Shown: positions 9,425 through 18,762, numbered from the stretch's first letter. The stretch: 64,000 bases of DNA from a bacterium (GCA_021372515.1 JAJFUG010000180.1:69862-133861), one strand, 5' to 3'. Made by a program: numbers and translations. The notes: generated from the sequence alone by a model not told the origin.

Positions 9425-9985
9425 ATGCGGATTATCGCCGGGCGTTTTCGCGGCCGGAAGCTGCAGGCGCCCGCCGGGCGCGTGGTGCGGCCGACCGGTG
9501 ACAGGCTTAAGGAGTCGATGTTCTCCGCTCTCGGGGACGTCTGCCAGGGGGCCGGCGTCCTCGATCTTTTTGCGGGCAGCGGGGCGCTGGGCCTGGAGGC
9601 CCTGAGCCGCGGGGCGAACCGGGTGGTTTTCGTGGACAATTCGCGCACCTCGCTGGCCGCGCTCGAGCGGAACATCACCACGCTTCAGGTGCGCGAGCAG
9701 TGCGGGGTGACCTGCGCCGAGGCGGTGCATTTCCTGTCCCGCGAGAGCGCCGAGTGGTTTGACCTGGTGTTCGCCGACCCGCCCTACGGCCAGGGCCTGG
9801 ACCGCCGGGTCCTGGACTGGTGGCTGTCCGGCGCGGCCCGTCCCGGCGCGGTGCTGGTCCTGGAGTATCCGGCCGAGGCGCCGCCGCAGCGCCCGGATGA
9901 CAACCTTCAGCCGCTGAAGGAGCGCGCTTTCGGCGCCGGGGCCTACAGCATCTATCTCCGGCCCGAGGAAAGGACAGCCCTGTGA
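9425..9985 (+). CDS. rsmD: 16S rRNA (guanine966-N2)-methyltransferase
   Basis: Transfers a methyl group from S-adenosylmethionine to N2 of G966 in 16S rRNA of the 30S subunit. The Rossmann motif LDLFAGSGALGLE (residues 46-58) binds SAM and the catalytic DPPY motif is at 118-121; the start MRIIAGRFRGRKL is typical of the family. 186 aa, the normal size. Translation is probably coupled: ATG follows directly on the recJ stop, and its own TGA overlaps the coaD GTG by 4 nt. The rsmD-coaD pairing is conserved in many bacteria. Confidence 0.94.
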   Translation: MRIIAGRFRGRKLQAPAGRVVRPTGDRLKESMFSALGDVCQGAGVLDLFAGSGALGLEALSRGANRVVFVDNSRTSLAALERNITTLQVREQCGVTCAEAVHFLSRESAEWFDLVFADPPYGQGLDRRVLDWWLSGAARPGAVLVLEYPAEAPPQRPDDNLQPLKERAFGAGAYSIYLRPEERTAL

Positions 9986-10473
9986 GGATCGGCATCTACC
10001 CCGGATCGTTCGACCCGATCACCCTCGGCCACATGGACATCATCCGCCGGGGCCTCAAGCTGGTCGACCACCTGATAATCGCCGTGGCCAAGTCACCGAG
10101 CAAGCGCACCACATTCGGCCCCCAGGAGCGCCGGGACATGATCCACGAGTCCCTGGCCGAAATGGGCCTCGACCTGGAGGTGGATCTGTTCGAGGGGCTG
10201 CTGGTCGACTATGCCCGACGGCGCGGCGCGGTGGTCATTTTCCGTGGCCTGCGCGCGGTCTCCGATTTCGAGTTCGAGTTCCAGATGGCCCTGATGAACA
10301 AGAAACTCGACCCGGAGATAGAGGTGGTTTTCATGGCCCCCGAGCAGGAGTACATCTACCTCAGCTCCAGCCTGGTGCGGGAGGTGGCCTCCCTGGGCGG
10401 TCAGGTCTCGGACCTGGTGACCGAATGCGTGGCCCGCAAGCTTTACGGGCGTTTTCAGTCCGACCGGCGATGA
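9982..10473 (+). CDS. coaD: Phosphopantetheine adenylyltransferase
   Basis: Catalyses the penultimate step of coenzyme A synthesis, joining ATP and 4'-phosphopantetheine to dephospho-CoA. The nucleotidyltransferase signature PGSFDPITLGH is at residues 7-17, RGLRAVSDFEFEFQMA follows mid-protein, and YLSSSLVREVA near residue 130 is the ISSSxVR-type motif. 163 aa, full length. The GTG start overlaps the rsmD stop (GTGA), indicating translational coupling. It is the last gene of the recJ-rsmD-coaD operon, with a terminator about 120 nt downstream. Confidence 0.96.
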   Translation: MRIGIYPGSFDPITLGHMDIIRRGLKLVDHLIIAVAKSPSKRTTFGPQERRDMIHESLAEMGLDLEVDLFEGLLVDYARRRGAVVIFRGLRAVSDFEFEFQMALMNKKLDPEIEVVFMAPEQEYIYLSSSLVREVASLGGQVSDLVTECVARKLYGRFQSDRR

Positions 10474-10590
10474 GGTGGGATTGATTACTGTCAGTTCAGG
10501 GTGGGTGTTGTGGCGAACAGGCAATAAAATCAAGGCTTTTCGTCAACTTTTCCTTGCATTTTCTCAGTGGCGGGGTTATTTTTTAAGAGA

Positions 10591-10620
10591 AGAGTGGGGA
10601 CCGCCCCACTCTTTCTTTTT
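10591..10620 (+). terminator. Intrinsic terminator between coaD and rimP
   Basis: AGAGTGGGG (10591-10599) and CCCCACTCT (10604-10612) form a perfect 9-bp stem with a 4-nt loop, followed by TTCTTTTT. It ends the recJ operon or attenuates the rimP-nusA operon. A weaker hairpin (TGGGC...GCCCA, 10624-10641) follows before rimP. Confidence 0.85.
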
Positions 10621-10659
10621 AAATGGGCTGTTTGAGGCCCACTGACCGCGGAGCCGATT

Positions 10660-11124
10660 ATGGAGCTGGAGGAACAACTGGCCGAGGCCTGCGCGCCAGC
10701 CCTGGCCGCGGCAGGCCTGGAGCTGGTGCTGGTCGAGGTGGCCGGCCTGCCGCGCCGCCGCACCGTCCGGCTGTATATAGACAAGCCGGAGGGGGTGGAC
10801 GTGGAGGACTGCGCCCGCGCCAGCCGTCTGGTCGATCCGCTGATCGAGGCCGCGGGGGTCTTGACTGTCTCCTGGGTCCTGGAGGTCTCCTCACCGGGCC
10901 TGGAGCGTCCCCTGGTCAAGGCCGCCGATTACGAGCGCTTTACAGGCCGCAAGGCCCGGCTCAAGCTGAAACGCCCGTTGCTGGAGAACCGCCGGAACCT
11001 GACCGGCACACTGCTCGGGCTGGATGGGCAGGGACGGGCGCGCGTGCAGTTGGAGGGCTCAGAGGAAGTCCAGGTGGAGCTGGAGAATGTCGCCCGCGCC
11101 AACCTGATCTACGAGTGGAAATAA
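10660..11124 (+). CDS. rimP: Ribosome maturation factor RimP
   Basis: Assists 30S subunit maturation. The 154-aa product has the RimP N-terminal alpha/beta domain with the VRLYIDKPEGVDVEDCA segment and VLEVSSPGLERPL, the family's best-conserved motif, followed by a small SH3-like C-terminal barrel. It is the first gene of the nusA-infB translation cluster, as in most bacteria. The Shine-Dalgarno is weak (GGAG about 10 nt upstream). A pair of hairpins in the leader may control entry into this operon. Confidence 0.93.
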   Translation: MELEEQLAEACAPALAAAGLELVLVEVAGLPRRRTVRLYIDKPEGVDVEDCARASRLVDPLIEAAGVLTVSWVLEVSSPGLERPLVKAADYERFTGRKARLKLKRPLLENRRNLTGTLLGLDGQGRARVQLEGSEEVQVELENVARANLIYEWK

Positions 11125-11210
11125 CGACATGTCCGCCGGGCGAGCCATCCTCCCCGCCCGGTGGTCGAGGCTGTCAATCCATACAACAGGCTGCAAACGG
11201 AGCTGTCAAA

Positions 11211-13007
11211 ATGATTAATCCGATTCTGGATGCCTTCGGCGAGATCGCGCGTGAAAAGAGTATCAGCCAGATCGAGCTGATCGAGATGATCGAGGCCGGG
11301 CTGGTGGCCGCGGTGCGCAAGCGCTACGGTGCGAACTGCGAGGTGAAAGTCCAGATCGAGCCCCGCGAGGGTCGGATCCGGATCCAGGTGGGACGCCACG
11401 TGGTGGAGACGGTCGAGGACACTACGGCCCAGGTCGCTCTGGAGGAGGCACAGCGGATTGACCCCAAGATCGCCCTGGAGGGAATCCTCTGGAACGAGGT
11501 GCCGTTCTCCGATTTCGGCCGCAACGCGATCCAGGCCGCCAAGCAGGTGGTGATCCAGCGCATCCGCGAGGCCGAGCGCGACAAGATCCGCTCCGAGTAC
11601 TCGGGCAAGATCGGCGAGCTGCTCTCGGGCACGATCCAGCAGGTGGAGCGGGGCAACTATGTTGTGTTCCTGAACCGGCAGACCGAGGCGATCATGCCGA
11701 TGAAGGAGACCAACCGCAAGGACCATTTCAAGCAGGGCGATCCGGTGCGCGCCTGCCTGATCGATATCCGCGAGACCACCAAGGGTCCGCAGCTCATCCT
11801 GAGCCGCACTCATGAGTCGTTCCTCAAGGCCCTGTTCCAGTTGGAGGTGCCCGAGATATACCAGGGCATCATCGACATCCGGGGCGTGGTGCGCGAGGCG
11901 GGCAGCCGGGCCAAGATCGCGGTCTACTCGCACGATGACCACATCGACGCCGTGGGGGCCTGCGTGGGCCTCAAGGGCAGCCGGGTCCAGGCCGTGGTCA
12001 ACGAGCTGGGCGGCGAACGGATCGACATCATCCCGTTCAGCGACGAGCCGCAGGAGTACGTGCGCGCCGCGCTCAATCCGGCCAAGATCTACCGCACCTC
12101 GATCAACCGCGAGGACGGCCAGGTGAACGTGGTAATCGAGGATGACCAGCTCTCCCTGGCGATCGGCAAGAACGGCCAGAACGTGCGCCTGGCCTCCAAG
12201 CTCACCGGCTGGAAGATCGAGTTGATGACCAAGAAGGATTTCATGGCCCAGCGCGATGAGGGCCTGGCCGGTATCTTCGGGCCCAAGAAGCCCGCGTCGG
12301 ATGAGTCTGCCGCCGGCGAGGGGTCGGAGAAGGAGCCGGTCGCGGTGGAACCGTCGCGGCCCGAGATCAAGCTGGCGGACCTGTTTGCGCCCAAGGCGCC
12401 CGCGGCCAAGGCGCAGGAGCCCAAGGCGCCCGCGGCCAAAGCGCCGGAGCCCAAGGCGCCCGTGGCCAAAGCGCCGGAGCCCAAGGCGCCCATGGCCAAA
12501 GCGCCGGAGCCTGAGGAAGAGGCGCCGGAGGAGGAGTCCGTTCCGGCCGTGGCGGCCGCCGCAGCCGTGCCGGAGCAGGAGCCTGAGGGCGCGGGTCCGG
12601 AGGAGGGACCGGCCGTGGAGCAGGAGGAGCCGGTTGCCGAGGCGTCGCCTGCGGCGACTGAGGAGCCGGGGGCCGTGGAAGAGGCGGGTGAAGAGGCCGG
12701 GTTGGAAACCGGGGAAGAGGAGTATGAGAGCGGTCCGCGGCGCGATCTGGAAAAGCTCGGTCCGGAGCAGCAGGAGTTGATCGATAACCTGCCGGTGGAG
12801 GATTTCCCGCTCAACCTGATCGAGGCGATCTCGGGCAACGTCCGCGAGAAGCTGGAGGAGGCCGGTTACGACAGTTTCTACCAGCTCGTGCTGGCCGACC
12901 TGGAGGAGCTGTCTGGAGTGAAGGGGATCGGACGCAAGACAGCGACAAGAGTGAAGGAAATTGTGGATTATCTGGTTGAGCATTATTCCGAGGAGGAAGA
13001 AGACTGA
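11211..13007 (+). CDS. nusA: Transcription termination/antitermination factor NusA
   Basis: Binds RNA polymerase and nascent RNA and controls pausing, termination and antitermination. Visible: N-terminal RNAP-binding domain (1-130), S1 domain (~135-200, GTIQQVERGNYVVFLNRQTE), two KH domains (~205-350, ending LAIGKNGQNVRLASKL), an unusual Lys/Ala/Pro/Glu-rich linker of ~170 residues containing four near-perfect 10-residue repeats (KAPxAKAPEP), and a C-terminal helix-hairpin-helix-like domain (LSGVKGIGRKTATRVKEI). ATG 11211 begins the canonical MINPILDAFGEIA sequence; the longer upstream frame only overlaps rimP. 598 aa, longer than typical NusA because of the linker. Confidence 0.93.
   Translation: MINPILDAFGEIAREKSISQIELIEMIEAGLVAAVRKRYGANCEVKVQIEPREGRIRIQVGRHVVETVEDTTAQVALEEAQRIDPKIALEGILWNEVPFSDFGRNAIQAAKQVVIQRIREAERDKIRSEYSGKIGELLSGTIQQVERGNYVVFLNRQTEAIMPMKETNRKDHFKQGDPVRACLIDIRETTKGPQLILSRTHESFLKALFQLEVPEIYQGIIDIRGVVREAGSRAKIAVYSHDDHIDAVGACVGLKGSRVQAVVNELGGERIDIIPFSDEPQEYVRAALNPAKIYRTSINREDGQVNVVIEDDQLSLAIGKNGQNVRLASKLTGWKIELMTKKDFMAQRDEGLAGIFGPKKPASDESAAGEGSEKEPVAVEPSRPEIKLADLFAPKAPAAKAQEPKAPAAKAPEPKAPVAKAPEPKAPMAKAPEPEEEAPEEESVPAVAAAAAVPEQEPEGAGPEEGPAVEQEEPVAEASPAATEEPGAVEEAGEEAGLETGEEEYESGPRRDLEKLGPEQQELIDNLPVEDFPLNLIEAISGNVREKLEEAGYDSFYQLVLADLEELSGVKGIGRKTATRVKEIVDYLVEHYSEEEED
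12390..12509 (+). repeat. Four tandem 30-bp repeats inside nusA
   Basis: Units begin CCCAAGGCGCCCGCGGCCAA at 12390, 12420, 12450 and 12480 with only a few substitutions. They encode PKAPxAKAPE-type decapeptides in the disordered linker between the KH and C-terminal domains. Such in-frame repeats can change copy number by slippage. Confidence 0.9.
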
Positions 13008-13073
13008 TCTTGGCGCGGCGGCCTTCAGACACTGAAGTGCCTATATTATCAATAAGTGGATAAACTATTTACA

Positions 13074-13094
13074 AATAGCAGCCGTGCTGCTATT
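13074..13094 (+). other. Hairpin in the nusA-infB gap
   Basis: AATAGCAGC (13074-13082) and GCTGCTATT (13086-13094) form a perfect 9-bp stem with a 3-nt loop. No T-run follows, so it is more likely a processing or stabilising structure than a terminator. Confidence 0.5.
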
Positions 13095-13187
13095 ATAGAT
13101 GGATATTGGAATTCGTGTCTCAGGCGCCGGTCGATGCCGCGCCCGCGAGATTTACGGCCCAGAACGGTCTGCGCTGACGGCTCGAGA

Positions 13188-13212
13188 GGTCTCCCGAGGC
13201 AAGCGGGAGACC
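13188..13212 (+). other. Hairpin upstream of infB
   Basis: GGTCTCCCG (13188-13196) pairs perfectly with CGGGAGACC (13204-13212) around a 7-nt loop, ending 46 nt before the infB start. No T-run follows. The 251-nt nusA-infB gap lacks the ylxR and L7Ae-like genes often found there. Confidence 0.5.
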
Positions 13213-13258
13213 TGTGGTTCGGCAGTTACGGATGTAATTTAAAATTGAGGAGAAGACT

Positions 13259-15544
13259 TTGGCCGGATATCGCGTATATCAGGTGGCAAAAGACTTCGAC
13301 ATCTCGAGCGAGGCTCTGGTTAAGCTTCTTGAGGAGATAAACCTGCCGGTTAGCTCCCACATGAGCACGATCGACGAGAAGACGGTGGAGCTTATCACCA
13401 GGAAGCTCGCACAGGAAAAAGCCGCCGTTCGACTGAAAATCGAAAACAAGAAGAAACATGTCCCCGTGCGCACCAAGGCGGAGGAAGAGCTGGAAAAGAA
13501 ACGCGACTCCCACCGCTCGAAAAGCGCGGTGCGGCGCAAGCGCTTCGACTCCGATCGTCCCGTCGCCAGCCCGCCCGTTGTCCCGCCCGCTGAGGACGAG
13601 GATCGCAGCCAGGCCAAGCCCTGGGGTAAAAAGAAGAAGAAAAAGAAACAGGTCAGCCAGAAAGTAATCGCCGACAACATCCGCAAAACCCTGGCTAAGA
13701 TCGACGCCGGAGTGCGCAAGAAAAAGCGCCGCCGCCCGATCCCCGGCGGAGTCGAGACGGTCGAGGTCCGCGAGCCGGAAAAAAGCGTGCGGGTGATGGA
13801 GTTCATCTCCCTGGCCGAGCTGAGCGACCTGATCGGTATCCCGGCCGCCACGCTCATTTCCACCTGCATCGACCTGGGCCTGATGGTCACGGTCAACCAG
13901 CGGCTGGATTTCGAGACGATCAGCGTGATCTGCGAGGAGTTCGGCTACAAGGCGATCCACGCCGAGGAATACGGCCAGGAGCTGCTGCAGGAGGTGGTGG
14001 AGGAGGTCCAGGCCGATGGCGTGGAACCCACCCGCCGCGCCCCGATTGTCACGGTGATGGGCCATGTCGACCACGGCAAGACCACCCTTCTCGACTATAT
14101 CCGCAAGACCAGCGTGGTCTCGGGCGAGGCCGGCGGTATCACCCAGCACATCGGCGCCTACAAGGTGGAGACCGAGAGCGGGATGGTCTGTTTCCTGGAC
14201 ACCCCGGGCCACGAGGCGTTCACCTCGATGCGCGCCCGCGGGGCCCAGGTGACCGATATCGTGGTGCTGGTGGTGGCGGCGGATGACGCCGTGCAGCCCC
14301 AGACCCTCGAGGCGATCAACCACGCCAAGGCCGCCAACGTGCCCATAATAGTGGCGATAAACAAGATCGACCTGCCCCAGGCCAATCCGGGCAAGACCAA
14401 GCAGGCCCTGGCCAACCACGGCCTGTTGATCGAGGAGTTCGGTGGCAAGGTGCTCTGCGCCGAGATCAGCGCCAAGAAAGGCATCGGCGTGGAAAAGCTG
14501 ATGGAGTTGATCCTGCTGCAGGCCGAGATGATGGAGCTGACCGCAGTACAGAGCGGCCCGGCCCGCGGTGTGGTGATCGAGGCCAAGCTCGACCGCGGCA
14601 TGGGTCCGGTGGCCACCGTGCTTCTTACCGCCGGCTGCCTGCACGTGGGCGACCCGTTTGTCTGCGGCCTGGTCTCGGGCCGCGTGCGGGCCATGCGCAA
14701 CGAGCGCGGCGAGCACCTGACCGAGGAGGGTCCCTCCTCACCGGTGCAGGTGCTGGGCTTCAGCGGGGTGCCCCAGGCCGGAGACACGTTCCACGTGATG
14801 CGCGAGGAGCGCGAGGCCAAGGACATCTCCAACAACCGCCAGCGCCTGAAACGCGAGCAGGAGTTCAGCCGCCACCGCAAGATGACCCTGGGCCAGCTCT
14901 ACGAGCGTATCGAGGCCGGCGAGGTCCACACCCTGCACCTGATTATCAAGGGTGATGTGGACGGGTCGGTGGAGGCGCTGAGCGACGCCCTGGAGAAGCT
15001 GTCGACCCAGGAAGTGAAGGTGGAGGTGATCCACCGCGGCGTGGGCGCGATCAGCGAGCATGATGTGATCCTGGCCTCGGCATCGGACGCGATCATCATC
15101 GGTTTCCACGTGCGGCCGGATGTGAAGGCCCGCGAGACCGCCCAGCGCGAGGGCGTGGACATCCGCCTCTACCGCGTGATCTACGAGACGGTTGACGATA
15201 TCCGTAAGGCGATGGAAGGCCTTCTCACCGCCGAGCAGCGCGAGAGCCTGCAGAGCACTATCGCTGTGCGCCAGGTGTTCAAGCTCTCAAAGGTGGGGGC
15301 CATCGCCGGCTGCCATGTCTCCAGCGGCACGGTGAACCGCAACCACAAGGCGCGCCTGGTGCGCGACGGCGTGGTGGTCTGGGAGGGGACGATCGCCTCA
15401 CTCAAGCGCGTGAAGGACGACGTGCGCGAGGTAAACACGGGTTTCGAGTGCGGTATCCGCCTCGAAAATTACATGGACATTAAGGCCGGTGACGTCATAG
15501 AGACTTACATCATCGAAGAGGTCAAGCGCCAGCTTACCTCCTGA
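13259..15544 (+). CDS. infB: Translation initiation factor IF-2
   Basis: GTPase that brings initiator tRNA to the 30S subunit and promotes 50S joining. The N-terminal IF2N module ([20 protein letters not shown]) is followed by a very basic linker (KKKKKKKQ, later KKKRRRP), the G domain with G1 GHVDHGKT (residues 268-275), G3 DTPGHEAF and G4 NKID, then domains II-IV ending in the fMet-tRNA-binding C2 barrel. A TTG start at 13259 is supported by GAGGAG (13247-13252) 6 nt upstream and by immediate onset of the conserved sequence. 761 aa, at the short end for IF-2. Operon with DUF503-rbfA-truB downstream. Confidence 0.95.
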   Translation: MAGYRVYQVAKDFDISSEALVKLLEEINLPVSSHMSTIDEKTVELITRKLAQEKAAVRLKIENKKKHVPVRTKAEEELEKKRDSHRSKSAVRRKRFDSDRPVASPPVVPPAEDEDRSQAKPWGKKKKKKKQVSQKVIADNIRKTLAKIDAGVRKKKRRRPIPGGVETVEVREPEKSVRVMEFISLAELSDLIGIPAATLISTCIDLGLMVTVNQRLDFETISVICEEFGYKAIHAEEYGQELLQEVVEEVQADGVEPTRRAPIVTVMGHVDHGKTTLLDYIRKTSVVSGEAGGITQHIGAYKVETESGMVCFLDTPGHEAFTSMRARGAQVTDIVVLVVAADDAVQPQTLEAINHAKAANVPIIVAINKIDLPQANPGKTKQALANHGLLIEEFGGKVLCAEISAKKGIGVEKLMELILLQAEMMELTAVQSGPARGVVIEAKLDRGMGPVATVLLTAGCLHVGDPFVCGLVSGRVRAMRNERGEHLTEEGPSSPVQVLGFSGVPQAGDTFHVMREEREAKDISNNRQRLKREQEFSRHRKMTLGQLYERIEAGEVHTLHLIIKGDVDGSVEALSDALEKLSTQEVKVEVIHRGVGAISEHDVILASASDAIIIGFHVRPDVKARETAQREGVDIRLYRVIYETVDDIRKAMEGLLTAEQRESLQSTIAVRQVFKLSKVGAIAGCHVSSGTVNRNHKARLVRDGVVVWEGTIASLKRVKDDVREVNTGFECGIRLENYMDIKAGDVIETYIIEEVKRQLTS

Positions 15545-15570
15545 GGGCCCGAACCTGGGCGCGGTGTTGA

Positions 15571-15852
15571 ATGGTTATCGGGGTCTGTGAGTTCGAGCTG
15601 CACCTGGCCGGCATTCAGTCGCTCAAGTCCAAGCGCGGCGTGCTGAACCGGCTCAAAGCCAGGATCAGCAACAAATTCAATGTCTCGGTGGCCGAGGTGG
15701 ACCACCTGGACAGTTGGCAGAGTTCGGTGATCGCCGTGGCGATTGTCTCCAACGAGCAGCGCTTCGCCAACCAGGTGCTTTCAAAAGTCTCGGAACTGGT
15801 GGCCTCAGACCACCAGGTGATGTTGATCGACCAGAGGATGCAGTTTCTGTAA
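15571..15852 (+). CDS. DUF503/YlxP-like protein
   Basis: 93-aa protein of the DUF503 family, almost always encoded between infB and rbfA. The start VIGVCEFELHLAGIQSLKSK and the internal NVSVAEVDHLDSWQSS are typical. The family has a ferredoxin-like fold and is thought to act in ribosome biogenesis, but no biochemical role is established. Its TAA stop overlaps the rbfA ATG by one base, indicating coupling. Confidence 0.88.
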   Translation: MVIGVCEFELHLAGIQSLKSKRGVLNRLKARISNKFNVSVAEVDHLDSWQSSVIAVAIVSNEQRFANQVLSKVSELVASDHQVMLIDQRMQFL

Positions 15853-16262
15853 TGAAACGACAGCATGGGTTCAAGAGAAGCGACCGGATAGGCGAGTTGC
15901 TGCACCGCGAGATCGGCGGGATCATCCGCTTCGAGGTGCGCGACCCCCGTCTGGAAGAGGTGACTGTGACCGCGGTGCGTTGCGTGGATGACCTGCGCGA
16001 GGCCACCGTGTTCGTTGCGGTGCTGGGTGAGGACAAGACCCCGGCCATGAAAGCCCTGGAGCGGGCGGCCAGTTTCATCCGCTCCTCGCTGGGGCGGCGC
16101 TGCTATCTGAGATTTGTGCCCAACTTGCATTTCCGTCTCGATACCAGCCTGCAGAACGTGGCTCGGATCGAGGACCTGCTCGACCGTGTTCACCGTGAGC
16201 AGGAGCAGATCGAGGCGGAGCGGGAAGCACGGCGGGGGGAGCAGAGCAGTGACGAGCCGTGA
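15852..16262 (+). CDS. rbfA: Ribosome-binding factor A
   Basis: KH-like protein that binds the 30S subunit during late 16S maturation. The sequence begins RSDRIGELLHREIGGIIRFE and contains VRDPRLEEVTVTAVR, conserved RbfA features, then a charged, probably disordered tail (REQEQIEAEREARRGEQ). 136 aa. ATG 15852 overlaps the upstream stop by 1 nt, and the 3' end overlaps truB by 14 nt, so the cluster is tightly packed. Confidence 0.93.
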   Translation: MKRQHGFKRSDRIGELLHREIGGIIRFEVRDPRLEEVTVTAVRCVDDLREATVFVAVLGEDKTPAMKALERAASFIRSSLGRRCYLRFVPNLHFRLDTSLQNVARIEDLLDRVHREQEQIEAEREARRGEQSSDEP

Positions 16263-17238
16263 GGCGGCCCCCGGCGCCGGGAAAGTGACCGACATCCGCG
16301 GCCTGCTCCTGCTGGACAAGCCGGTTGGGCCGACCAGTCACGATGTGGTGGACAAGGTGCGGCGTCTGTTCGGGCTGCGCAAGGTGGGGCACACGGGCAC
16401 GCTGGACCCGCTGGCCACGGGCCTGCTGGTGCTGTGCCTGGGCGGGGCGACCCGTTTCGCCTCGTACCTGGCGGGCCAGGACAAGGTCTACCGCGCGGTG
16501 ATCCGTCTGGGCGAGGTGAGCAGCACGGATGATGCCGAGGGCGAGATAATCCGCCGCTTCGAGGGCGACCTGGCCGGGCAGGTGGGCGGCCGGGAGGCGC
16601 TGGCACAGGTGCTGGCCGGTTTCCTGGGCGTAAGCCGCCAGATGCCGCCCAGCTACAGTTCCAAGAAAATCGAGGGCGTGCCGGCCTACGCCCTGGCCCG
16701 CAAGGGCAAGACGCCGGCCCTCAAGCCAGCCACGGTGCGGATCGACCGGATTAGCCTTCTGTCGGTCGAACTGCCGCACCTCGAGCTGGAGGTGGCCTGC
16801 TCGGCCGGGACCTACCTGCGCTCGCTGGCCCGTGACCTGGGTGAGCGGCTGGGTGTCGGGGGGTTGCTGGACGGCCTGGTGCGCACGCGGGTAGGGGCTT
16901 TCGCGCTGGAGGAGGCGACCAGCCTGGCCGCCCTGGCAAACCTGGAAGAACGCGCCGACCGCGTGTCCTGCCTGCTGCCGGTCGAACGGGGCCTGGAGAG
17001 GCTGAAGCCGGTGGCCCTGACCGCCGAGGGTCTGCAGAAAATGTTTTTCGGCCGCAGCCTCGATCTGGCTGCGGGTGAGTTGAGCCTGGAGGGGGAATAC
17101 GCCCTGGGACCGAACGATGTCCGGTTGCATGCGCCGGATGGCTCATTCCTGGGAGTCGGCGTGCTGGAGTTGATCGGGCGGGGAGCCGGAGTGCTCCGTC
17201 CGCGCCGGTTGATGATAGAGGCGTTCCCGGCCGATTGA
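16249..17238 (+). CDS. truB: tRNA pseudouridine(55) synthase TruB
   Basis: Makes the universal pseudouridine at position 55 of the tRNA T-loop. The catalytic motif GHTGTLDPLATG (residues 47-58, nucleophile Asp53) and the opening LLLLDKPVGPTSHDVVDKV are diagnostic; LEVACSAGTYLRSLARDLG is the second conserved block. GTG 16249 is preferred because GGGGGGAG lies about 7 nt upstream and the conserved region begins soon after. About 329 aa, including a PUA-like C-terminal extension. Confidence 0.94.
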   Translation: MTSREAAPGAGKVTDIRGLLLLDKPVGPTSHDVVDKVRRLFGLRKVGHTGTLDPLATGLLVLCLGGATRFASYLAGQDKVYRAVIRLGEVSSTDDAEGEIIRRFEGDLAGQVGGREALAQVLAGFLGVSRQMPPSYSSKKIEGVPAYALARKGKTPALKPATVRIDRISLLSVELPHLELEVACSAGTYLRSLARDLGERLGVGGLLDGLVRTRVGAFALEEATSLAALANLEERADRVSCLLPVERGLERLKPVALTAEGLQKMFFGRSLDLAAGELSLEGEYALGPNDVRLHAPDGSFLGVGVLELIGRGAGVLRPRRLMIEAFPAD

Positions 17239-17284
17239 GAGTGTGGGGCCGGGGCTGCGTCGCCGGCCGTCCGAGGATGGTTCG

Positions 17285-18220
17285 ATGGAAGTGTGGAAAG
17301 ATGACGGCTCCCGGCAGTTCCCATCGGATTCCGGCACGGCGTTGACCGTGGGGACGTTCGACGGGGTGCACCGGGGGCATGTGCATATACTGGAAGAGCT
17401 GGTCCGGGTGTCACGCGAGGGCGGTCTGCGCTCGGTGGTGGTCACTTTCGATCCGCACCCCAGGCATGTGCTTCAGCCGGCCGTGGAGTTCGGCCTGCTC
17501 ACCGGCGAGGCGGCCAAGACCCGTCTGATCGGCGCGCTGGGTGTGGACTATCTGGCCGTGACCCGTTTCGACCTGGCGCTGTCGCAGCTCCCGCCGGAGC
17601 GGTTCGTGGTCGATCACCTGCTCGAACGCTTCCGGATGCGCACCCTGGTCGTGGGCTATGACCACGCTTTCGGCAAGGATCGCGCCGGGGGGCAGCAGAT
17701 GCTGTCCGAGATGTCGGACCGCCTGGGGTTCTCTCTGGTGCGGGTGCCGCCCGTGCTGCACGAGGGCCGGCCGATCTCAAGCTCGCGGGTGCGCCGGGCG
17801 CTGGAAGAGGGCCGCATGGCCGAGGCCGAGCACCTGCTCGGACGGTTCTACTCGTTCAGCGGGCGCGTGGTGCACGGCGCCGGTCGGGGACGCAAGCTGG
17901 GACACCCCACGGCCAACCTGGTCCCGCTGTTTGAGCGCAAGCAGCTTTTCCCGTCCGGTGTCTACGCCGCGCGGGTCAGTCTGGACGGGCGTTGGGTGCA
18001 GGGAGCGCTGTACTGGGGGCCGCGGCCGACTTTCAACGAGGATGAGCCGGGCTTGGAGCTGAACCTGTACGAGTTCGAGGCCGACCTGTACGACCGGGTC
18101 CTGGAAGTGGAGGTGGTCGAGCGTATCCGCCCGATCCGGAGCTTCCCGGATTCCGATGAGTTGATCCGGCAGATGGACCGTGACGATACGGCGGTCAGGA
18201 GGGTGCTGGAAGGCATCTAA
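17285..18220 (+). CDS. ribF: Bifunctional riboflavin kinase/FAD synthetase
   Basis: Converts riboflavin to FMN and then FAD. The N-terminal adenylyltransferase domain has the nucleotide-binding TVGTFDGVHRGH motif and SSSRVRRALEEG; the C-terminal riboflavin kinase barrel has GRGRKLGHPTANL and FPSGVYAARV. About 311 aa. ATG 17285 with GAGG 8 nt upstream is preferred over an in-frame GTG 42 nt earlier. The truB-ribF-rpsO order is conserved across bacteria. Confidence 0.94.
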   Translation: MEVWKDDGSRQFPSDSGTALTVGTFDGVHRGHVHILEELVRVSREGGLRSVVVTFDPHPRHVLQPAVEFGLLTGEAAKTRLIGALGVDYLAVTRFDLALSQLPPERFVVDHLLERFRMRTLVVGYDHAFGKDRAGGQQMLSEMSDRLGFSLVRVPPVLHEGRPISSSRVRRALEEGRMAEAEHLLGRFYSFSGRVVHGAGRGRKLGHPTANLVPLFERKQLFPSGVYAARVSLDGRWVQGALYWGPRPTFNEDEPGLELNLYEFEADLYDRVLEVEVVERIRPIRSFPDSDELIRQMDRDDTAVRRVLEGI

Positions 18221-18325
18221 AATCCGGCGCTGGACATGGCCGGGCAATTACTGAAACGAACCTGTCATACCAATAAACCAAAGGGTTGTTCACAACCTGA
18301 GTCAGCATCTGGAGGGAAGAGGTAG

Positions 18326-18595
18326 ATGAGCATCACAGCAGAAGTAAAGGCCGGGCTGATCGAGCAGTACCGCAAGAACGAGAAGGATGTCGGATCGGCC
18401 TCCGTGCAGGTGGCGATCCTGACCGAGCGCATCCGCAACCTGACCGAGCATTTCAAGACGCACAAGAAGGACCACCATTCGCGGCGGGGACTGCTGAAGC
18501 TGGTCGGCCAGCGCAAGCGCCTGCTCGAATACCTGCGCAGGAGCAGCTTCAATGAGTACAAAGAACTCATTGGACGGCTGCAGTTGCGCAAGTAA
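18326..18595 (+). CDS. rpsO: 30S ribosomal protein S15
   Basis: Small-subunit primary binding protein of the 16S central domain. 89 aa, exactly the usual size, with [20 protein letters not shown] and the [20 protein letters not shown] block that contacts rRNA. GGAGG lies upstream of ATG. The leader contains a small hairpin (GGTTG...CAACC near 18285) that could be a regulatory site, though I could not identify the S15-specific fold. Confidence 0.97.
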   Translation: MSITAEVKAGLIEQYRKNEKDVGSASVQVAILTERIRNLTEHFKTHKKDHHSRRGLLKLVGQRKRLLEYLRRSSFNEYKELIGRLQLRK

Positions 18596-18605
18596 TCTGT
18601 TTCCG

Positions 18606-18629
18606 GCCGGGGCCTTTTTAGGCCGCGGC
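18606..18629 (+). other. Hairpin in the rpsO-pnp gap
   Basis: GCCGGGGCC (18606-18614) and GGCCGCGGC (18621-18629) form a 9-bp stem with one G-G mismatch around loop TTTTTA. In E. coli the rpsO-pnp gap carries an RNase III hairpin that drives pnp autoregulation; a similar role is possible here but unproven. The loop T-run makes it a poor terminator. Confidence 0.4.
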
Positions 18630-18762
18630 GCGAGTAAGCCCGTCGGAATAAGGGCGGCGTAAATCTTTCCGCTTGTCGGAAGTCCCGGTTTACGGACCTG
18701 AAATTTCGGGCGGTCCCCCTTAGGGAATCGGCTTATTCAAATCACAAAGCGGAAGGAATCAC

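Noticed and set aside
10554-10582. Promoter TTGCAT-N17-TATTTT before rimP
   Set aside because: Only weak match, and the transcript would begin at the terminator hairpin, so I did not list it as a feature.
12390-12509. CRISPR-like repeats
   Set aside because: Units are contiguous without spacers, in frame and translated within nusA. I saw no CRISPR array or cas gene elsewhere in the window.
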